Below are positions 36,801 to 48,034 of a stretch of 64,000 nt of DNA, piece by piece. The DNA comes from Phylloscopus collybita (Eukaryota; Chordata; Aves; Passeriformes; Phylloscopidae). A program made the position numbers and the translations under genes. The notes beneath the pieces were generated by a model. It was not told the DNA's origin. It saw only the letters and a program-made list of their open reading frames with translations, and made no database searches. The stretch is from the NCBI GenBank assembly GCA_027886175.1, contig JAJNNQ010000006.1, positions 4,650,001 through 4,714,000 of the forward strand, given 5' to 3'. Position 1 is the stretch's first letter. Every line of letters begins with the position of its first letter.

Positions 36801-39800
36801 GGGAAGAAAATATATTAAATATTAATTTCAAATTTAAGTATAATCACACATTTAAGGAAACATATGAGTGTTTCTTCAAATTTCAAACAACTATGAGGAA
36901 CATTCTCTCTTCTTTTCACTACACTTCGCCTCACACTTCCTCTTTCCTCCTCAACATGCCACGCCTGTTTTTCTATCTGCAAGTCATCAGCACTGATGTG
37001 ATCTAAGATTCCATTTCAAGGTCAAATGTTGCTGTATGTCTACATTAAACATCCCTTTGATTCATTTAGACTCCTGACATACACAGGTACTGGGAGGAAG
37101 ACAACAAAAAAAAATAACTAAGGATTTTTTTTTTCCAGTGGGATGGGCCACTGGTCAAAGAAAAAATATTTTCAGATCTCACTTTGAATTTTAGATCTCC
37201 ATTAGAAAAATGGTTTTATTTATGAACCAATCAGGAAATCTGTAAAGGTCAATAACTAACAAATGCTTCAAATGCTTTTCTGAATTTGAACAGTAGTGTT
37301 AATTGAAATATTTTCAGTGTGCAATCATATTGAATTCCAACCCAGTGTTATCTCTAAGTCACATAAGATTTCTTGGGTTTGACATTTTGAAAATTAAAGA
37401 CTGGGTAAATGTAAAGGTAATGAAAGTTAAACTCAAATGTAAAGGAAAGGATAAAATTAAAATACAAATACACTATAAATTAAATAAATCATCATAACTT
37501 GTTCATAATTTTGGAGTATATGTTATTATAGTTGAATACATTTAACCTTATATTTTCATTTCATATTACTTTTAGTGCCAGCACTGAGTTACAATAAAAC
37601 TAATGCCTTGATAATCTTAAACTAACTGAGAGGAGATATGGCCTGATAGATTTGGTAAATTCTTCCCTGATTAATCATTTTGAAACTGTAGGAAGAAAAC
37701 ATGGCTTTATAGACAAAATAATAGAAAATATTGAAACTCTTTTATAACTGCAATTGAAGTTACTGTTTCCTATGAAGGCCTTTACTCCTTGCTTTACCTA
37801 GCTTGTTTTTATCAGCTGGAAGACAAGGTGGATTAGTAACAAAAATCTGAGCAACAAGGAAAGTTAAAAATCCTACTCCCTCATTAATATATGTATTTCA
37901 TGTCTTATTTAATCTACTTTAAGTATTGATTTACCAGATATTTTCTGACTCTTGATTAATGACTAGAAAGGACAACCGAAATATCTTAAAATACATATCC
38001 TTATTTTTCTATGCAAACAACAATTATGATCATTAGAATCTTTCTTGACAATAGTGTGGTTTCTCTAATTAATTACCCACAGTAAATTTCACTGAGGTGA
38101 AACAAACACCTAAAGCTTATTCTTTTTTTCAACTTGGAAATCTGAAAGTCTTTTAAAGAAAAAGGTTCTTAGAGAAAACAATGTTCAGTTAGAATTCTGT
38201 TAATTTTATGTAGTTATGGCCACTTGTTTCTTTTATATGCTTTCATATTAATTTCCTATTGAAGGATTTGCATTTAAATAACAGCTGCAAGATTTATGGC
38301 TTAAATACTAGCAAAAATATAATAGAAAGGTACAGAAAAGTCTATTGCAATTGCTTGATACTTGCCTCTGTACTTTTCTCTTAAAGATTTTAATTCCACT
38401 GGTGAGCTTTCTTGTTATTTATACAGGTAGCAAAACCAGTGTCTCTTTACAAGCCTCACTTTCACATTTATACCAACTGCAGATACTGTCCAAGCTGAGA
38501 CAGAAGAGGGCAATTCTTTTGTTCACTCTGATTTTTGATTCTGTTAAATTTAGGTAAGTTGGCAAACAAGGAAAAAGAGAGCTATAGAATGAAAAAAGAA
38601 AAAGTAAGTGTGATTCTAAAGAAAACAGAGAGTTAAAAAGAAAATGATGACAGCAGGCTACTGAAAAAAAATCTGTGATATCCCAGAAAACTTTCTATTT
38701 TTCATTTTGCTTCAATTCTTTCAAAGCTAGTTTCCTCTTTTTCTAAATGATCATTAATAAACAGGTCTCATAATATTACAATTTCTATCGAAAATAAATT
38801 ATAACAAGAACATAACTTTTCTAGTAATTTTCTACCAAGGAGCAGTTTCTTAAAACTATACTTGCTTTTCATCCAGCTTTTAAGCAATTTACTTTTATAA
38901 AACATCCATATTTTCTTAGTATTCGCTGAATTGCTGGAAATCCATTTATGGTCACTTAACAACAATTATACATGTAAAATTACACTCCTCAATGTATAAG
39001 AAAGTTTAGCAAATTTGGAATGAGAACTTCAATGAATATTATCTTCCAACAGCAATTAAAGGCAAACACAATAAATACTAACACTTAAATGCAGACAAAC
39101 GCTGCCACTACTGAAAATGTAGTGTTGTATTTTTTGATTAGCAGTGGGAAGAGTAGAATCAGAAAATAAATAATTAAATATGAAGAGCTGATACAAAACA
39201 GAATGGGAGATGAATAGGTTAATTCAAAAAATATTATGATGGATGTGGGAAAGACTTCATTACATAAAAAAATACTCCTAATTATTGATAATATGAACTA
39301 GATTAAGTAGTTGAACACTCAAAGAGATATATGACAGTCATATGGAACCATCTGGGGATGGTTCCTATAAGCTCCTATGCAGTGGATTGATGTGCATGTA
39401 CAAAGGAAAGGAGAAGCTTCTGCTCATATTTTTCAGCTACAAATGATCTTCCATAACATTTGGGGCTTGTAAAGAAATAAAATAATAAAACATACAAGGA
39501 AAAAAAGTAAAATATTTATCACTGATGTGACAAAACTTTACAAAGAAGGCATCATATCCCAGACAAGTTTTTTAAAACTTGCATTAATTCAACATTAGTT
39601 AGAATTAAAAGCTGTTCTAAATTAAGAATTCCTTATAAAAACAGAACAAATGTTTTTATCATCTAGAGTTCTTTTTCATAGCAGGTTTAATAAAAAATGG
39701 AAAAGACATTAAAGCAGGCTGAAAAAATTATTAAATTAATGTTATTTTTTTATATTTTGTATCACAAAAGAAAAAATTGAAACCCTCTTCTTTAGACTAC

Positions 39801-41241
39801 TTTATGTCACGTGTAGTTTCGGTTTAGTAATAGTATTTGTCAGCGCACAATGCTTATGTGTAGAACTTCAAACATGTTGCATAAATTCTCATGTTCAACT
39901 ATCATGATTGACCTTACCATTACCTCCAGTTGTAGAAATGCCAGTAATTTGAGCTCAATTTTGTGCTGCTAGTTTGCCTTTGAAAACATCAAGCCATTAA
40001 AATTCCATCTTTCTAAAAAATAACTACTTCTTTGCAGTGAAAAGATTAAGGAACCTGTTACTCCATCTGTAACAGTATTTAGATTCTGCAGCAGAGATCT
40101 AACAAATCTGGGCAAACTGCTCAAACAGCTGATGGAGTGAACCATTGAAATGGCTCAGACTCCAGAGTTAGAAATTCTCCTTTGGCCGTACATTGTCTCA
40201 ACATGCTATAGAGAAATGCAGAGCTTCTCTCTCTCAGGGCCTATGTTGGGATAAGGAGTAAATAAATGTTCTTCAGGAATTTTGTGCAACTCATAAGCAA
40301 TTCATAACAGATATACCACAAAAACTGAGTATTAGATTAAATATTTTATGATTTCATAAGATAGAAGGTATAAAAATAGGACATAATTCTCTAATAGGAT
40401 TCTTTAATACACTTTATGAAAAGATGTATCCTTCATTTTTCCAAATAATGCAGAGTAGAAAGTAATTTGGACCAGAGTATGTTTCTGTATCTAAATGTCT
40501 AGAATGTTCTGCTGTGGGGTGAGAAGTCCCAGATGACACAGTGTCGGCATCTAATGTTCAGCACTAATTGTACACAGTTCTGGAATATGTCAATTTACCC
40601 AGGAAGGTACTAGGGGTATACTGTCTCTTCTTGACTGAGTATCTAAAAGGATTTTGCATGAAAAACTTCCTACTTCTGGATGGAAACAACCATTAAAAGG
40701 AAGTTCAGTCCTGACCTCAGTGTCGATGTGGTCAGTGCTAGACAGCCAGAATATGCACACCTTCAACTACTCAACCTGTGACGCAGATTTGCATGAATTT
40801 AAAGAATTGTCAATATGGACTAAGGCACTTTGTGCCTTCTATTACTGGGTGTATTTAAACTCTTCCCCGTTTTTGATATTTAGTTTCTTCTTGCTTTCTC
40901 CAAGCAGATGCTTGTTTCAGAATGGTAATTTGTGAAAAAAAGATCTGGGCCAGAATTCAATGAGGAAAACTAACAGAAAAATGCACAACAAAACCAACCA
41001 ACGATCAGCTTTAATTAGTTATCCTCTTGTTGTAATGTAGTCTGATGTCCAAAAAGTAACTTTAGAAGTATTACTTCTTTATATATCTAAATAATAACAT
41101 AAAAATCTATTAGTGACATTCTATTATGTCTTATAATTGAAGTAGTTATTACTCTACAACCCATCTACTGTGCTAGTAGACATTAGGCAAACATTAGCAA
41201 AACCAGAGAAATTTCATTGGAATGGAACTGCGTTATAAACT

Positions 41242-41275
41242 GGGGGTTTGTTTGTTTGTTTTGTTGTTGTTGTTT
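41242..41275. repeat. (GTTT)n / (GTT)n tract
   Basis: GGGGGTTTGTTTGTTTGTT followed by TTGTTGTTGTTG. It belongs to the same G/T tract class as others in the window. Confidence 0.9.
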
Positions 41276-42521
41276 AATTTTCAGTGATTCTTTTAGCCTA
41301 ATCACAACAATGACTAAGTTTAAAATTCTTACTGGCCCTGAAAGATGTCACAAGAATTTTCCAATTAAAAACTCTTGTCACTTTATCCCCCGGCATCAGA
41401 TCCCAGCAGCCTTGCCCTCAATTTTGGTGACATACTGCTGCATGAGAAGAACTCCAACAACCTTTAAAAAAAAAATTCCACTGCTGACCTTAGCTACAAC
41501 TTTTCAGTACACTAGTTTCTGCTCATGCATTTCACCTACCACAAGCACCTTTTCTCTGATGGAGATTCTTTCCCAGCATACAGTCTTCTCCAATTTACTC
41601 TCATGGGAACTTCTCTCTGTACTGTAATCTCCACAGAGCCAGGGAATACATCAATGTTGATAAAATGTGTTTGGAGGAACTGGTTGGTTGCATGTGTGGC
41701 ATTAGCTTCATCCCACCCCTGCTGGCCTTCCTTATATATTCCTTGTAGTTTAAAATTTAACAATCATTCTTTCCCTTTCTCCTCCCCAGTTTTCTACCAC
41801 ATGATATGAGTAAATGTCTATTAGTGGTGCTGAAGTTACCTTTAGATAAAGAAGTGTCTTTTTTATTAAATAAGCTTCAGCTGCAGCACAGACCAAAGTA
41901 TGTGTTCATCCATTGAAATGGACTCATTAGCTTCACAAGATTGTTTAAATGTGCAAATTATATTAATTACTGCATAAAAAACTTTTGGTCAGGTTGTACC
42001 TAAAAAGCATCAACCATAGAAATGTCAGCTGTGAGAGTAAAATAATATATTCAGTTCAAGGGACTGCTTTAGTTCCACACTGCCTTTATGGCTAACAAAT
42101 ACTGCTGTACTATTCTTAGATGTTTTGCTTACAGAAATATTTCAGAAATTTAGCATTAGCAGCTTCTTTACTTCTCTTGTCTCCCCTGAGAAAAAGTTTG
42201 CAGAGAAGAGTATTTGGTAAAGAAGCACTTTCCAATATCTTTCCAGTGTTTTTTACATTAAGAAGAGAAAGGTTGGTGAAACAATAGCTGTTCTTTTGTC
42301 ACTGAGAGCAAAGGGAAAATATTTTTTTTTCATTCTTTCAGTGATATATAGAATACCATTGAAATTTGAAGATTGGAGATGTGATTCTCTGCCCTGTAAT
42401 GTGAAGAAGGCAATAGAGGTCTGAAACCAGGGTGAAATTCCCAAGTGCAGAAACATGAATAATTGAATAACAAGCTGTTTAGAGAATACTGAAGAAGAGA
42501 CACTCGAAGAAAAAAGAGGGG

Positions 42522-42538
42522 AAAAAAAAAAAAAAAAA
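42522..42538 (+). repeat. Poly(A) run
   Basis: Seventeen A inside a purine-rich stretch, close to the CR1 stub and the LTR that follow. Confidence 0.9.
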
Positions 42539-42591
42539 GGAAAGAGAAAACATAGATTTTTTTTTTTTTATTACAACATCTAAAGAAAAAA

Positions 42592-42610
42592 AATCATAGA
42601 ATCATAGAAA
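42592..42610 (-). mobile_element. CR1 3'-terminal stub
   Basis: AATCATAGAATCATAGAA is the antisense of the terminal ATTCTATGATT repeats that end CR1 elements. No CR1 body follows, so it is either an extremely 5'-truncated insertion or chance. It lies about 50 bp from an LTR. Confidence 0.45.
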
Positions 42611-42657
42611 CCAGTACAAATACCCAAATGCTTTTAAGACAAAAATATTGAATTTTA

Positions 42658-43535
42658 TTGTGGGTTTGCCTTGGTTGGCTGCCTGGTGCCCACACAACCA
42701 TTTTCTGACTTCCCCTCCTCAGCAGGATGGGGGAGAAAATAAAATGAAAAAATCCCATAGATTGAGATGAAGATGAGATTATTCACCTATTACCATAAAA
42801 GCCAACATGGATTTTACTCGAGGAAGTTTAATTTATTGCCAATTAAAAACAGACTCAGTTACTCAGAAACAAAAGCAAACCAATCCCCCTCCCTTCCAGT
42901 CCCCCTTTTTTGCAGGTTCAAACTTCTTCCTCATTCCTGACTCTTGGACCTCCTCCTCGGGCTGAGCAGCGCATGAGGGTGGGGAATGGAGGGGTGGGGT
43001 CAGATCATAGCAGCTACTGTGTCACTCCTTTCCCCTGCTGCTTTTCTCCTGCCCTAGGGTGGCTCTCCAGGAGTTTCAGTTTTCTCCACAGCACATCCAC
43101 CTGCTCTGGCATGGAGTCCTCCCTTGGCTACAATGTGGATATTCTCTTCCCTCTGGTCCTGGGCTGCAGGGGCCGAGAGGCCTCACCGTGGTCTTCACCA
43201 GGGCCTGCCGGGGAGTGTCAGCTCCAGGGCCTGGAGCAGCTCCTTCTCCTCCTGCTGCACTGACCTGGCTGTCTGCAGTGTTGTTCCTCTCACATGTCCT
43301 CCCTCCTCCCTCAGGCAGCTGCTGTGAGACACTTCTTACCCTTTCTTAAACATTCTTGGAATGCCTTCCCCAAGGTGCCAGAGACCCTTTGGCTGCCGGA
43401 CCCTGCATGGGTGGTGGAGCCACCTGGATCCAGCTGTGTCTGGCCTGGGGCAGCCCTGGGCGCTCCTCACAGCGGCCCCTGCAGCCCCCACTGCCTGTGC
43501 CTGGACACCAAATACCTTGGTTCATACAGAACGCA
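42658..43535 (-). mobile_element. Endogenous retrovirus LTR, about 880 bp
   Basis: Recognised as an avian LTR that often appears as a solo copy. The plus strand begins TGTGGGTTTGCCTTGG, continues with GGCTGCCTGGTGCCCAC and CCCCTCCTCAGCAGGA, and passes through a GC-rich block with repeated TGCTC, CTCC and GGGCTGCAGGGG phrases. The coding direction is minus: AATAAA (plus TTTATT, 42832-42837) lies upstream of the TG...CA end at 42658, giving a U5-like part of about 170 bp. The imperfect pair ATTTTA (42652-42657) and ATTTTG (43536-43541) may be the decayed target duplication. The right end is less sure. The frames within 42910-43579 are composition artefacts of this GC-rich LTR. No retroviral genes adjoin it. 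Confidence 0.75.
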
Positions 43536-43867
43536 ATTTTGGTTTAATTTGGTTTAGTTATAAAACAAAGCAATCTTAATTCTTTCTCCTCCTGTATGTT
43601 GTGATTGCGAAACCTAAACAATTTAAATGAGACATTTTCTCAAAAATTCTATTGATTTGGATGAACTCTCATTTCTCCATGAAATACTATCCTTATAAAA
43701 AGCAGCCAACTATTAGTAATGCATTATGCCAACATCTGCAAGCTAACTAAGCTTCTTTAATGACAGAAAAGGGTTATAAAACAATCTGCCACAAAAATTT
43801 TAAAATTGAGATCAATACCAGAATTTTCATACTAATTTTAATATCTAAATGCAATTGGAAAAGACAC
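43536..43867. other. AT-rich spacer between two LTRs
   Basis: About 330 bases of unique AT-rich DNA, with nothing recognised. It separates LTRs of different families and opposite orientation, so they are independent insertions and not a provirus pair. Confidence 0.6.
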
Positions 43868-44160
43868 TGTGCTGGTTTTAGCTGGAGTATTTAACTTCCT
43901 TCACAGTGGCTGATATGGGGCTGTGTTTTGGACTTGTGCTGAACACGGGGTTGATAATACAGAGAGGTTTTTGTTATTGCTGAGCAGGGCTTGCACACAA
44001 CCAAGGGCTTTTCTGCTCTTTGTACTGCCAGGCTGGCAAGAGGGCTGAGTGTGTATGGGAGGCTGGGAGGGGACACAGCCACAACAGGTGGCCCTAACTG
44101 ACCACAGGGACATTCCAGACCATATGGCATCACGCTCTCTATGGTGGCCCATGGCATATT
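43868..44160 (+). mobile_element. Endogenous retrovirus LTR, 3'-truncated
   Basis: Begins TGTGCTGGTTTTAGCTGGAG and continues GGCTGATATGGGGCTGTGTTTTGGA, TTTTTGTTATTGCTGAGCAG, GGGGACACAGCC and CATTCCAGACCATATG in the order known from a widespread avian LTR (U3 part). Just after CCATATGGCATCACGCTC, where the TATA-containing part should start, similarity stops. R, U5 and the 3' end are therefore missing. The minus-strand frames here are antisense shadows of this element. Confidence 0.78.
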
Positions 44161-44534
44161 CAGTGATTACATTCCACCTCATACATGAAACTACTCATGA
44201 AAGTAGGCAAGAACGTTTTTTCCACTGTTCAGAGAGCCAAGTGCTAGGCTGTCCAATTTGATGATATTGCTAGAGGAAGGTAAAAATGAGAAACACCTTG
44301 GACTTGGGGTTCTGAAAATAATAATAACTAGGCTTTGGATGCAACAGTATTTCCCACTGTGTCCCTTGTCTCAGTAAATGACATCCTCATGCACAGCCCT
44401 TGAAAAGGCAGAGAACTGGGTCTGTGGCTCTAAGTGCATGCCTTAAGGAAGAGAGGATAAATGGGTCTTTGACATTTAAAAAATAAAGATAAATAATAAT
44501 AGTACATATTACAATTAATAATGATCACTTTCTA
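44161..44534. other. Unique spacer
   Basis: No gene or repeat family recognised. Confidence 0.45.
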
Positions 44535-44640
44535 AATACCTACAGCTTCAAAGCACTATGAAACCATCAAGTAATTAATGTTTACTTACTGAAATTAACA
44601 TAATTCAATATGCAAAGATGCTGAAACAACAGAGGAGTTT
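44535..44640 (-). mobile_element. L3/MIR-like ancient fossil
   Basis: CTTCAAAGCACTATGAAACC, then AATTAATGTTTAC, then AAAGATGCTGAAACAACAGAGG resemble the antisense of an L3-type tail (ATCTCAAAGCGCTTTACAAAC, ATTAATTAA, CAGATGGGGAAACTGAGGC). Highly diverged. MIR and L3 share part of this region, so the family is not settled. Confidence 0.45.
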
Positions 44641-44984
44641 CAGAACACACAAGCTAAATCCCTGAGCCCACCTGAGATGCTGCACTATTTTGTACTATCC
44701 TTGATGTGCTATGTAAGCTGACTGTCCAACAGCAGCCGAGTACACTAGCAGAATAAATCATTTGGAAAAAAATACAGTCTCAAGCGCAATCCAGGCTTTT
44801 AGATGGGGTTGAACCCTTCTCCAGAGGGTCAAAATCACACACCCTGATGTTCAAGCTACTCATGCTACTAATAGATAGGAAAGAATTGACCAAACAGACA
44901 GAGATTTTGTCTTTTTTTTGCCTTGCAAGCAGCTTTTTATTGCTAATTGATTCTTAACAGCTTATTCACAGTATAATTCTGCAT

Positions 44985-45056
44985 TTTTATACACTTAGAA
45001 GTTCCATTGACTTAAACAGGAGTAGTGAGTGCACAAGGAATGGAGAATAGGGCCTT
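44985..45056. repeat. Ancient sauropsid palindromic repeat fragment
   Basis: GTTCCATTGACTTAAACAGG, AGTAGTGAGTGC and GAATGGAGAATAGGGCC resemble half of an old palindromic amniote element built around CCCATTGACTTCAATGGGA, ACTACTCA and a terminal GGGCC. Two similar phrases (TTGAGTTCAATGGGA near 45718 and GGGCCCTGATCCTGCACTG near 45919) suggest more fragments. The identification is from memory and weak. Confidence 0.35.
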
Positions 45057-46655
45057 TGAAGTTCAGTATCATTATTTAGATTTTAGGCATGCCTGGAGAC
45101 AGCACTCTAGATTAATAAAATGCTTTGCTTCAATTAGATCTGTGTCTCCTGCATCCCTCCCCAATTCCCTCTGCCCTTGTTTAACATACTCCCTTATCCC
45201 TTCACATTATCCAGACAGGTGCTCTCTGCTACCAAAGTGTTGCAAGTCTCACAGAAAAGATTCAGCGTGGGGAGGCACAGTACATACATTGGTTTCTTGG
45301 CTGTGATGTATGAAAGGAGAATGTATGAGTCTGTATATGAGTCTGATTTGTTCTCCCTGAATATATTGTTTCAGACATTCTTTAAAAATATCTCTAAAAA
45401 AATCTTAAAAGATCTTTTAAACAGACATGTTCATTTCTCTGTATTGCAAGCACATTTTCACAATCTAGCATAGAAAACGTAAATCAAAGGAGTATTACTT
45501 CTAGCTGATTAATTCTCAGGGAGAGGCAAGACAATATAAAGAAAAAATATATATTCTTTAGTATATACGAACTCAGACTTATGCCATGATTTTCTCTCAT
45601 TTTCCACTGTATTAAGTCCCCTCACTTCAGATTTCCTTGAAAGAGACTTAGGAGCATAATGGCCACTGAAAACTGACACATTCTGCAAAGTGGGGCCAGA
45701 AAATTATAAGTTTCACATTGAGTTCAATGGGAAAGTTATAAGGCCCTGCTCCTTCTCCCTTGGGGTATTTTCCTGTTTTATTGTCAGGACTATAATGGGC
45801 AATCAGTTCCTGAAATGGTGCCCTGCTGTCTAGATGAAGCATTTATAGGGTTTTTAAGCAGTCCATTTGAACACTGCAGAATAAAAAAAAAGTCAGCCCT
45901 TGTAAGTTCAGATTTTAGGGCCCTGATCCTGCACTGAACCATCAGCAAACCTCCTGCCCACTTGGCATTCAGAGCAGGATAAGGGTCTTGATTTGCACAT
46001 TTTCTGCTGCAATTCAGATCTTTATTTATCATAGTTGGAAACAACACTACAAATTAAAATGGTCCTAAAATCCAAGTGTCTGCCCCTTTTAAAAGTAAAC
46101 TTCCCTAGATTTATGCACACATATTTACATAGTAATCCTCTGAATGGAGAAACAGCTCCTAATGAATTAGGGGATTATTACAAAATATATAGCACAGATG
46201 CTTTCCATGCAGAAACATTTAAAAAAAAAAAAAAAAAGTTCAAAATTCAAAGGAAAGAAGTCTTTTTAAGTGCCTAACATCACAAGCCAGATCCAAGAAA
46301 CAATTAGAACTTATGGGCCAGATTCAATATAAGATTTAGGCCTAAAATGAAACTAAGAGATTTTAGGGATCACTTAAGGTTAGTCTAAATTAGGATTTAG
46401 AAGCCCAAACTTGACTACAGCCCAGATCATTATCTAGGTCATCTCTTTTCAGCACTTGTTAATCCTTACAATATCTAAATCTATAAAATGCCTTACAGGA
46501 AGGCTTAATGTTTACTACTGCTAAAAGTGGCCATACTTGTTCAGCCCTGGCTACTGAAGATATATGCCCATTGCCCAGATAAAAGTCCAGGCTTAATCAG
46601 GGATAGTAAGTCAGCGAACTATCTACTTCTCCAGAAAAGTCTGAAAATACTGCTA
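45057..46655. other. Noncoding DNA, possible old repeat debris
   Basis: No gene recognised. It includes a 17-base poly(A) run (46221-46237) and the weak sauropsid-repeat phrases near 45.72 and 45.92 kb. Frames up to 98 codons have no domain. Confidence 0.45.
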
Positions 46656-46725
46656 TGTGGTTTTTTTGGGGTTTTGGGGGTTTTTTTGGCTTTTTCTTTT
46701 TTGTTTTTGTTTTGTTTTGTTTTTT
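46656..46725. repeat. G/T-rich tract
   Basis: GG + T7 + GGGG + TTTT + GGGGG + T7 and then TTTTG units. It ends 39 bp before the target-site duplication of the LTR at 46771. Confidence 0.92.
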
Positions 46726-46770
46726 ACATCTACTTACTGCTCAGAACCATTCTTGACAGAAGCTGAAGGC

Positions 46771-47068
46771 TGTTGTATCCCTCTGGCATCCCCTCCCTGT
46801 GAAACCCTACCTGCCCCTTGACTCTGACCTATGGCCTTTGGCCATAGGTAACCCCGCCCCCTACCCTGAAATGCATAAAACCTCCCTGTCCCTCTGGCTT
46901 CACCCTCTTTTGCCTTGGGATCCCTTCTTGGGATAAACCTTGGAACACATCTCAGGGTAAGAGCCTCTTTTGGTTTTATGTCCCTATCCTGAAGATTCCC
47001 CTCATCCTAACCTCCCTAAATCTGAGCTAGCAACTGGCCTCGGGGGCAGAGGGAAGGGGAACACTTCA
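46771..47068 (+). mobile_element. Solo LTR of a class II-type endogenous retrovirus, 298 bp
   Basis: Begins TGTTGTATCC and ends GGGGAACACTTCA, giving TG...CA ends bounded by a perfect GAAGGC duplication. A TATA-like CATAAAA lies at 46874-46880. A polyadenylation-like GATAAA lies at 46932-46937, about 55 bases downstream, implying a short R region and a U5 of about 110-130 bp. Orientation is therefore plus. A perfect 10-bp inverted repeat (ACCTATGGCC, TTT, GGCCATAGGT; 46827-46849) lies in U3 just upstream of the GC-box-like CCCCGCCCCC. No internal viral sequence remains, so it formed by LTR-LTR recombination. The intact duplication suggests it is one of the younger insertions here. I cannot name the family. 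Confidence 0.85.
46827..46849. promoter_or_regulatory. Perfect inverted repeat in LTR U3
   Basis: Ten-base arms with a 3-base loop, 25-50 bp upstream of the TATA-like box and next to CCCCGCCCCC. It could bind a dimeric factor or form a cruciform. This function is an inference from position only. Confidence 0.5.
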
Positions 47069-47074
47069 GAAGGC

Positions 47075-47486
47075 CTTCTACCTGAAACCCTGAGCCACCA
47101 TTAGCCATAGGTTTTACAGCAGCCACAGGAAAGAGGATGCTCCACCTGCCTGCAGATGTAGGACCTCCATGAAGCAAGAGGCATGGCATTAGAACAGATA
47201 GAAAGTTTTTGAGTAACTCCCTCCTAGTTTTTAGCTGGAAGAGTTAAAGGTGGGTTTTTTTTTTTTTCAGGTCTTTATTCCTAGAACTATTGTCCTCACA
47301 ACCAGATGGCATAGTCAATACATTTCTATTCTCACATAGAGAAATAATATAATTTCTGTCCTACTCGAAGGACAGTCAGAGAACACTTTCTATAGTCTTT
47401 TCTGGTTACAATTGCTTAATTTCAAGAGCTAAAGCAAACATTTTTCAGCAACTGTCCTCACCAAATTGTTGATGGTGTCTCAGGTG
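47075..47486. other. Unique stretch with T run
   Basis: No gene recognised. A T run of about a dozen bases lies near 47256-47268. ATTAGCCATAGG near 47100 repeats part of the LTR U3 palindrome but lies outside the duplication. Confidence 0.45.
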
Positions 47487-47625
47487 GTGACATAGCTTAG
47501 CGATTTAAGCCACGTGTATGGAGGAGGCATCAATTGCTTCAAGATTTAAAAATCTCCTTAGTAGACCAGTGGTTTAACTGCCAGCCTACAGTTCAAAAGG
47601 CAGGAAGTGCAATTTATCACTTTCC
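47487..47625 (+). repeat. tRNA-SINE-like fossil
   Basis: GGTGACATAGCTTAGCGATTTAAG then CACGTGTATGGAGGAGGCAT resembles the tRNA-derived head of MIR-type SINEs (AGTATAGCATAGTGGTTAAGAGCACGGxxTCTGGAG). A second phrase, CCAGTGGTTTAACTGCC then CTACAGTTCAAAAGGCAGG, again looks like an A-box/B-box pair (B-box GGTTCAAATCC type). It could be a MIR copy or another tRNA-derived SINE. It is not a tRNA gene, since no cloverleaf closes. Confidence 0.35.
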
Positions 47626-47878
47626 AAAATCATTCCCTTTGGTGTCTATTCCCCTATGGTGTGTCAGCTCTCAAAATCAGCATCTCACTTTTTTCATCTA
47701 AATTCTTTAACATCAGAACAAGAATTTATTCATGGGAACTAGCTACTTACTCTCAGCTGAGTGACATATATCTGACTTCACCACACCTTTTTTCTTCTGG
47801 GCTCAATTAACCTTGTCTCATGTAAAATAAAAGAGAAGGATGACAGCATGAGCAGAACAGAATTTTCTGTGAAGACTG

Positions 47879-48034
47879 TTTTTGTTTTGTTTTGTTTTTG
47901 GTGATCTGGTTTGGTTTTGTTGGGGTTTTTTTAGTTGGATTTTTTTGTTGTTGTTGCGGTTTTTTTTTTTTGTTTTTTTTTTTTTTGTTTTTTTTATTAT
48001 TATTTTTTGGGGTTTTTTGTTGTTTTGTGGGTTT

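Larger units (their letters stand above)
35641..42521. other. Long unique AT-rich stretch
   Basis: About 6.9 kb with no supported gene. The longest frame (41217-41627, 136 codons, plus) starts inside a G/T microsatellite, has no recognisable domain and is taken as chance. It contains a 19-bp tandem duplication and a (GTTT)n tract, listed separately. No insertion family was recognised between 35.7 and 42.5 kb. Confidence 0.5.
46765..47074. repeat. 6-bp target-site duplication GAAGGC flanking an LTR
   Basis: GAAGGC at 46765-46770 directly precedes the LTR's TG, and GAAGGC at 47069-47074 directly follows its CA. The exact match and exact placement argue strongly for a real integration site. Six bases is typical of class II (beta/alpha-like, ERVK-type) retroviral integrases. 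Confidence 0.88.

Noticed and set aside
41217..41627. Longest frame of the window, 136 codons on the plus strand
   Set aside because: It starts within a G/T microsatellite, has no domain, promoter or splice signals, and its length is plausible by chance in 64 kb.
42910..43579. Cluster of overlapping frames in a GC-rich segment that could suggest an exon or CpG island
   Set aside because: The segment is the GC-rich body of a minus-strand LTR. All frames are explained by low stop density in GC-rich DNA.
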